A stretch of DNA of 64,000 nucleotides from Salvator merianae (taxonomy: Eukaryota; Chordata; Lepidosauria; Squamata; Teiidae), in assembly GCA_003586115.2 (NCBI GenBank), contig QVOM02000025.1:44436522-44500521 (forward strand). Direction: 5' to 3'. Positions 57,381 through 64,000 of this stretch are shown here, piece by piece. Both the position numbers and the translations under genes were made by a program. Position 1 is the first letter of the stretch, and the number at the start of each line of letters is the position of its first letter. The notes beneath the pieces were generated by a model. That model was not told where the DNA came from. It worked only from the letters and a program-made list of their open reading frames with translations, and ran no database searches.

Positions 57381-58064
57381 ATGAAATACGAATGGTCACA
57401 ACCTACCTTGATCTTGACCGACTTGGAATTGCTAGCTTAGATAATTCCAGTTGTATAAGTGCAAAACAGGTCATAAATTCAGGTGTGGTATTTCTTTTCT
57501 GTGTTGAAAGCTGTCAGTATAAGGAGAAATCTGTTATGGACCATATGGAAGTTAAAATCATGAAATGTCATAGTTCTTGTCAATCTGACTTGTTTGCTCT
57601 TTCAAAGCTTTCCTCAGATCAGAGGCACCATGGCCTTGGACCACCATTTCCTGCCTCAAGAAAGCTTTGAAGGTGCTCTGGACTGGAGGAAATTAAGCCT
57701 TAGGCCAAATTTAGGACACGGACAGCAGGCCTCCCAACTTTGGTGTAATAGGTAGTTTTATCTTTGCACTTGTTATTTTTTAAATTCTGCACAAATAGAA
57801 AGAGGCACTGAGTAACTATAGTACTGTATTACAGCTTAAATTCTTTTCACCTGCCAATCCAGGAAATATTCCTGATTCAGGAACATTTAAAAATTTAAAA
57901 TTACAAATCTACTTTGCATTTTTTATTGTAGTGTTTGTTATTAGAGATTAATTTAGGAGTGTCAAAAGTAGAGTATACATGATAGTACTGGGCTGAAGAA
58001 AAGAACCCTAGCATAATTATAGCAACATTTCTCATAGTGGGGAATAAAAAGTTAAAAATAAAGA

Positions 58065-58185
58065 TACTCTTAAGTCAAACTTGACTACTAGTGACTATGT
58101 AAACACATTGTTTTCTTAGCAAGAGTATGAAAATGGTTTGCCACTGCTTTTCTTCCAGGATCTTCTAGCTGAGCCTGTGTTCCTA
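58065..58185 (-). repeat. tRNA-derived SINE (family S2), copy 5, partial
   Basis: + strand shows AGTGACTATGTAAACACATT, then AATGGTTTGCCACTGCTTTT and CTTCCAGGATCTTCTAGCTG, the S2 3' half and centre. The tRNA head is lost. Confidence 0.55.
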
Positions 58186-59689
58186 AATTTTCTGGTTGTC
58201 TCCAGCCTTAAGTTCATCAGAAGGAGCAGTGGAAAGAAAAGACAGTAATATGACAATAAGGAGGAGGAAACGTCTGTATTTGCATCCTTTTATTCAAGAT
58301 GTATAGATTAGAAATTGTAGAATCAAGCATGGTTTGGGCATTCCAGTCAAATTCATTACAATCACTCTAACGTATTTTTGCTTTGTTTTCTGCGATGGAA
58401 GGGATTTATGTTGCTGACAGGCATAGCACACAGAAGTCCCTCCCCTGCAGCACATTAATTGGTGGGCTTTTATTTAAAAGACTATGCTATAGACTAGAAA
58501 ATTACAGTGATAAATTAGAAAAGCTTGCAAAGATCTTAAACTATGCAAAGGACTTTTTAGCCAAAAGAAAAAGAGCAAAGCACAATACTTCTAATAAAAA
58601 CAAAAAAGAGAGTAAAGAAAAGAAAAAAGGCAAATAGTAGTGATACTACTAATAAAATCTTTAGATATATAGAACAAGGAAAAACACTGTCCATTAATGT
58701 CTCTTTAATCTTTAAAGGACATGTATTCATTACTCAGTAACAGAATAGCTAACAACTAAAATTTGGTCTTTTCACTTTTAAAAAACCCCTAAAAACATAA
58801 ATTTTGTATATCATGAAAACCATTTAAAATATTATGTATAGTAATGAATATTAGTGGTAACATTCAATGACAGGTTCTCAACCTAAAAAAAGAGACTGTT
58901 AAGACAGACATTTATTTCCAGCATTGTTTTCTTTATTTAAAAGTATACAACTACCAGCACCTGTAAATAACAAAATGATCAACATTTCACATCATTATAT
59001 AAGGAATACACTTTGCTAGGATTAAATCAGAATGCTCAGTGCTGTTTCCTTAATAAAAGTATTGGAAAGCTGTGCAAAGATATTTTAATGGTTGCTAGGA
59101 ACTCAAGTTAATATTTCACCTTAAATACTAAAAATGAAGTGATATGAATTTCAGCAATCAGAAATGGCTTTTTCAAGTCGTTCCTTTAAGAAAAAATGTC
59201 CAATCATTAGATGGACGATAAAAGTGCCTTCCACACAGATGTTTGTATATGCGTGAAGCTATGAAGCTATCTTATTTTGCTGTCTTTATTCTGCAGCCTG
59301 CTCTTGCTTCCAAGTCAGAGCACACATCCCCTGAAAATGGTTGCTACCCATTGATTCTCCTTTCTGTCTCTGTGATTGGTAAAATGGCCCTTACAATGGT
59401 TTTGATTCCTGATAGACCACATTTCCTGCTGCTAGTTTGCTCTTTGTTTCTCAGTTTCTGATTTCTGGAAATCCAGGTTTCTGGAAATCTGGATTTCTTG
59501 AAGTGAGAATATTAGCATATACATGAATTCCTGGTTTTCCAATTGCTCTTTTATTTCTTAATTGCCATGATGATACCTTTGCTCACCCTCCTACTTTAGC
59601 ATTCCTATAACATCCTTCTCCAAGTTTGCAGATATCCCTTCTATCAGCACAGGCATCTTTGACTCTTGGGTCCCAGCCATGCCTGCTTG

Positions 59690-59795
59690 CTTTTTCTCAC
59701 TGACCCAATGTTCCCCCTTGTTGGTGGTTAATTGGAATGAAGCCTGAGACCTCAGGATATAGGGCAGGATATAAATGTAATCAATAAATGCATAT
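59690..59795 (+). repeat. Retrotransposon 3' tail
   Basis: GGGCAGGATATAAATGTAAT followed by CAATAAATGCA resembles the GGCGGGATATAAAT-type 3' end shared by squamate LINEs and SINEs. The body before it was not identified. Confidence 0.35.
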
Positions 59796-60439
59796 AGCTG
59801 CCATTTTGTTGGGGGTCTATAGCATAGATATTAAATGGGGAGATGATTTTTTTCTGGTGTAGTAACTTATCTTTTTGGTTTTGCTTTTATGCGTGATAAG
59901 GACTCTTTCATGAAAACACTTTGTGTTTCACTATGCAAAAAGTAGAAAACCCACAGGTACCCTGCTCTTAATTTCCAGATATGTTCAACATTTAGGTATT
60001 GAGCAGATAGCTATACATTTCATGAGCGAAGTTACAGCATCTGTTTAAAAACAAGAATGAGATTTGCACAGCCTCTGCCTAGAAACTTAGTAGTGAAACT
60101 TAGAATTCCAGATTAAGAAGTCCAGACTTGGAAATATTTTTATGACACAGAATTTGCCCTAAAAAACTGCAACAGACTAACATAGAGTAGAGGACTTTTG
60201 TTTTATTATTATTTTTTTGTCAGCAGAGATGTTCAAGATATGCGCTAAATATTATCCTTGTATAAATCTACCACAAAGCCAAAATGGCGAAAGAAAAGTC
60301 TGCAAGTCTCTGCAAAGTATAAAACAACTTTGCAGTCAACTACAGTACTTACAAAATGTCAAACAGGTATTCTTTGAGCATTCTGGAAAGAAGATCTGTA
60401 CCTAATTTGTGGGGAGATCAAATAACAGAATAACTCCTG

Positions 60440-60579
60440 AGACTGCACCCAGACAGTGCTTACTTGTTCCACTGTATTTGGCTATTCCAGAATAAAGCAT
60501 GGATGTTTCAGAATATCCATGCTTTATTCTGGAATAGCTAAATATAGTAGGCTAAATAAGTGATGTCTGGATGTAGCCT
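60440..60579. mobile_element. Fully palindromic MITE (hairpin), 140 bp
   Basis: The left half (AGACTGCACCCAGACA ... GGCTATTCCAGAATAAAGC) is the inverse of the right half (GCTTTATTCTGGAATAGC ... TGTCTGGATGTAGCCT). The central part ATTCCAGAATAAAGCATGGAT is perfect on both arms around a 10-base loop. The ends diverge more than the centre. Confidence 0.85.
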
Positions 60580-61104
60580 GGGCTGTTTTTTGCTAAGTAA
60601 TCCTCTAAGAGACACCTGTTAAGAAAACGACTCCTTGAGGAAATATAGAAAAATGGATTCTAGATGAAAACTGATATCTATTGATATAAAACAAGGTTTT
60701 TCACTTTTTATCCCTCATTGACTATTTGTTTATTTTATTTATTCTCTCTAGGAACATTTTTTTTTCTATGACAAGATTTGCACAGATGAGGACCAGAAGG
60801 TGGAAGGAGAATCTGTCCAAGCCATATTTTTAAATGTTCCTAGAACATTTAAAGGAGGAGAGTAGAAGGGCAAGGCAGAAAAGTGATAGGATGTCTTCAG
60901 TTATGAAGAAGGACTCCAGAAAAAACATTAAGCAGTCTACAGTATGGCAAAGAAAAAAGAGGGAAAGTATGAGTTTGCTTCATCATATCTCTGACTCTTA
61001 GTATATAGTATAAAGAGCCTCACAGAGATAATGATGCCCCAAAATATACTACACAATATTTGGGTACATCAAAGAGTCTTTTTCCAAGGCTTTGAGCCAC
61101 TTGG

Positions 61105-61400
61105 AGCACATGTAGTGATCCAGGGAGGTCCTGCTGTAGGGGCCACAAATTACTGAATGTTTCCTAGCACCTGCCTGGTGCTGGGCCTTTTTCGTGGTAG
61201 TGCCTACCCTTTGGAGTATTCTCCTTTCTGCAATTTTTAGGCCACCAACAGTTGCATCTTTAATGCCTCTGATCCTTTCACCAGATATTTCCTAAATTAA
61301 TGAATGACCTCCTTTTCCTTGTTTCCTTTATCCTTCCCAGTGTTCTTGAATATGTTTTAAGTGTTTTTATTTCATTATTGTATAAACCTTTTCAAAATTT
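61105..61400 (+). repeat. Old LINE-like 3' repeat, copy 2
   Basis: See the copy at 56465. Here the phrases read GGTCCTGCTGTAGGGGCCAC, CTTTTTCGTGGTAGTGCCTA and GGAGTATTCTCC, then a T-rich run. Confidence 0.4.
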
Positions 61401-62777
61401 GTATATGGGAAATGGACACATCCATTACCAAAACAGCTTGTGTTCTTCTGCAGCAGAACAATCTTTGGAGAACCTGTTTTTGTCATGATGAAAACATATT
61501 TTAATAGCTGCATAAACCCAGTACCTAAATAAACTTTCATGGAGACAAAGTATTTCTTCTGTTAAATAGCAACCTTTATTTCTGCTTCCTGCTTTGTATG
61601 CTTTGCAACTCACATTCATCTACTTTTTGTGTATTTTTTATTCCACTTTTTCTGTGATAAATGTACTCTCGAGATAAAAGTATCAATACTGGACTTTGAA
61701 GGTACAGTGTTTGTGCTGAAAAGTATGCTTTTCAAGGCCAACTTAACAAAAAAAAATTAGGTAGACCATTTAGAAAGTAGATTGTGGTTAGCTACTTTAA
61801 TGCTTTATTGCTTTATTTTATGCAGGTCAACTTCAGCAAACACATAGAACTGAGGCAATGATATGGCTGTCTTGCAAATAAGGGCACAGAAGTTACTACC
61901 CTGCAAAAATACTTGGTAGCCACAGACACCCTACCCATGGTAACTGTGACAGACACCCAACCTGTGTCAACTATAACAGACTTCCACAGGCTTTCTCTAA
62001 AATAATTACACATAGGATTGTGCCCCAAGTCAAGTAGCCAAAGAGACAGCAACCTTGACTTCTCTGTTTACAATGTGCCTTTGTGATTGTTCATGCGTAA
62101 AAGTATCTCATTCCCATTTTTGCTCTTACTCTGAGTAAGACTGTGATTAAGACTACTATAGTTTGTACCAAGATGATGAGGCAGAAGTTGGCTTTCAAGT
62201 CATGCCTGCCAGAAATAAATTCCATTGAATTCAGCAGTGCTTTAAATTTGATGGAAATGGGGAGAGCATGCTTTCAGGAGCAAAGCTCCACAGTCAGATT
62301 TGTGTCTTGGTATTGGGATCAGTGAAAAAGTTAACAAATACAGTTTTGCACAAAAGGCAATGCAAGTTAGGAAGCTGAATTCAAAATCTTCTGCAAGGGT
62401 ATTCTGCTGGTATTTGGTGTGAGGCAGTAGTAATAACAGAACATGTAAAGAGTGGAGAGTTAGTTCACTAAGATACAAGAATAGTTGCATATGCGAAAAG
62501 TGCTTAGCTTAAGAGGGCAAATTGGATCCCAGCAAGTAGCAGAACCTCCAGAAGCCGCAAACTTCAAGTCTCATCAGACGCAATTAGTATGATCATGTTG
62601 GCAGAGCCAATGGGAGTTTATTTAGCTGTATTGGTTGCCAGCACTTCTAGACTGCTTTTAGCCACAAAAGCATCTTCATAGTGGTTGTTTGTTATGCAAA
62701 ACACCAAGAAGGCCACAGTTTGATGGAATGTGGTCTTTAGAGCAAACAGCTGAGCACTTCCTTACAAACTTTATAGG

Positions 62778-62800
62778 TTTGTTTGTTTGTTTGTTTGTTT
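62778..62800 (+). repeat. (TTTG)n microsatellite
   Basis: Five and a half TTTG units. Confidence 0.9.
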
Positions 62801-63319
62801 TATTGATTAGGTAGAATGGAAATTGGGATCACTGGCAAATATAATTTTTCCATTGCAGGAAACTGAAGGATAAGCCTCGTCACTGTATTGTTGCAAACTT
62901 TGATCATCACTTGCGGGAAGCTCCCTCACAATGAAATCTTACTGATGTTTTTAGTCGTTGCATTGTAAAAATAACAAAAAAGCAACCAGATACAAAGTGA
63001 AAAGAACAGTTTAATTTTAGGTTAAATTAGTGTACATTCTTTCCACTTATCAATCTCCTATAATAACATGTGGTATTATATACAACAATGAAGACAACTG
63101 TGTGGTCATTATGCTAACAGCACTTCTGAAACATTTGTATGAGGTTTAGTTTCTGCTTCTGTTCTGTTGCACTAAAATGTGACAAATAAATTCTACTTCT
63201 CCATTGTTCAGTTGTCTTAGTTTATGTTTTAGATTCTGAGATCAGTTTATAAAGGTCAAAAATTTCTTCTTGATATATACTGAAATTAAGCTGTGTGAGT
63301 TCTTTTCCCATGGTATTGT

Positions 63320-63440
63320 AATGTAGAACCTTCCAGATGTTGTTGGACTATAACTTCCATCATTCCTGACCACGCGGCTAATAGAACTGAAAGATCAGTA
63401 GCACTTGGAGGGCTCCATATCAGCTGTTCTTGCCCAAAGA
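63320..63440. repeat. Old interspersed repeat fragment
   Basis: CCAGATGTTGTTGGACTATA followed by ACTTCCATCATTCCTGAC and, further on, CTTGGAGGGCTCCAT is a phrase pair found repeatedly in amniote genomes. The class is not certain. Confidence 0.45.
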
Positions 63441-64000
63441 AATAGACTGTCCAGAAGATATGTGGTTTGGACAGCATTATAGATAACGTATAGCAAAAAT
63501 CCACCCTTTTTTCTCCCTCTGTTGCCTGAAATCCTCTGAACTATTGTTTAATTTTACTGAAGACATTGATGGAAATCAAAACATATCAGTGTGCCATAGC
63601 AGACTCCCTATTAAAATTAGTAGCTCAAGGAAAAGCAAAGTTTAATAATTTTATTAGTGCGGTGATTGATGTCAGCCGTGAATTAAAACTGACAGATCAT
63701 AATAGCAGTATACTGACCGAGGCTGAAAGGGATCCCTGCCAAGTATTTGACTGTTGTCATTTTTCCTTGGTTACAATGTCTTGAATCTCTTGCAAAATAG
63801 CCTGAACTAATAATTAACAGATACTTAAATGAGGAGTACATGCTTGATGGCTTTGATTTGAGCATCTAGATCTCCATCCATAGCGTAGCTCTTTGTATTT
63901 GGATGCGAGTTCACTGGCTCAAGTTTCCCTTTGTGTCATTGAAATCACAATTTCAGACATCATCACACTAGTAATCAGTGACAGCAACATGACCAAAAGA

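Larger units (their letters stand above)
57390..60435. other. Intron sequence, few recognised elements
   Basis: Except for the SINE piece at 58065 and the tail at 59690, this AT-rich stretch shows no recognised element. The frame at 58383-58637 ends in a lysine-rich low-complexity run and is taken as chance. Confidence 0.4.
31325..64000 (+). other. RNF150: RNF150 intron 1 (5' part, continues past the window)
   Basis: No downstream RNF150 exon (rest of PA, membrane helix or RING-H2) was recognised in any frame up to the end, so this is taken as intron 1, at least 32.7 kb long. Mammalian RNF150 also has very long introns. The intron carries the MITEs, SINEs, LINE ends and microsatellites listed separately. 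A small or alternative exon cannot be ruled out by eye. Confidence 0.75.

Noticed and set aside
57605..57670. Short inverted repeat TCAAAGCTTTC / GAAAGCTTTGA
   Set aside because: Only 11 bases with a 50-base loop; expected by chance at this scale.
31325..64000. Further RNF150 exons in the window
   Set aside because: No frame shows the transmembrane helix, the RING-H2 cysteine-histidine pattern or the remaining PA motif.

Overview
This window looks like nuclear DNA from a squamate reptile (a lizard, possibly a gecko; the species cannot be fixed from sequence alone). Most of it is AT-rich, intron-less in any single reading frame, and full of the repeat mixture typical of squamates: CR1 and L2/CR1-like LINEs, R4/Dong-like, RTE/BovB-like and L1-like LINE relics, tRNA-derived SINEs, and many short non-autonomous DNA transposons with terminal inverted repeats. 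Nothing is prokaryotic: there are no operons, CRISPR arrays or bacterial signals.

One cellular gene is recognised. A CpG-rich block at about 30.0-31.6 kb holds exon 1 of RNF150 (ring finger protein 150) on the + strand: start codon at 30865, signal peptide, first part of the protease-associated (PA) luminal domain, and a splice donor at 31325. The remaining exons (rest of PA, transmembrane helix, RING-H2 finger) were not found, so 31325-64000 is read as the 5' part of a very long intron 1. Bases 1-30000 are intergenic or upstream DNA.

Layout: 1-7.8 kb, mostly unassigned sequence with a SINE carrying a large (GAA)n(CAG)n tail (1.55-1.9 kb) and an L2/CR1-like 3' end (6.25-6.48 kb). 7.85-10.85 kb, a CR1 LINE on the - strand with one uninterrupted endonuclease-reverse transcriptase frame. 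13.0-15.75 kb, decayed R4/Dong-like LINE hosting two nested SINEs. 15.75-16.55 kb, an old unclassified repeat. 17.0-18.5 kb, a pogo/Tigger-like transposase remnant, a DNA transposon with a nested SINE, and an L1-like relic. 20-27 kb, several MITEs and L2/CR1-like ends. 27.85-29.86 kb, a BovB/RTE-like relic broken by other insertions. 30-31.6 kb, RNF150 promoter and exon 1. 31.6-64 kb, intron with scattered MITEs (two hAT-type insertions have matching 8-bp target duplications), SINEs, microsatellites and LINE ends.

The DNA does not reveal a new multi-gene system. What stands out is the transposon archaeology: an unusually intact CR1 frame, a long hairpin hAT element, a hAT element nested inside another transposon, a recurrent about 430-bp transposon family sharing one internal core, and several palindromic MITEs in the first intron of a developmental-type gene.
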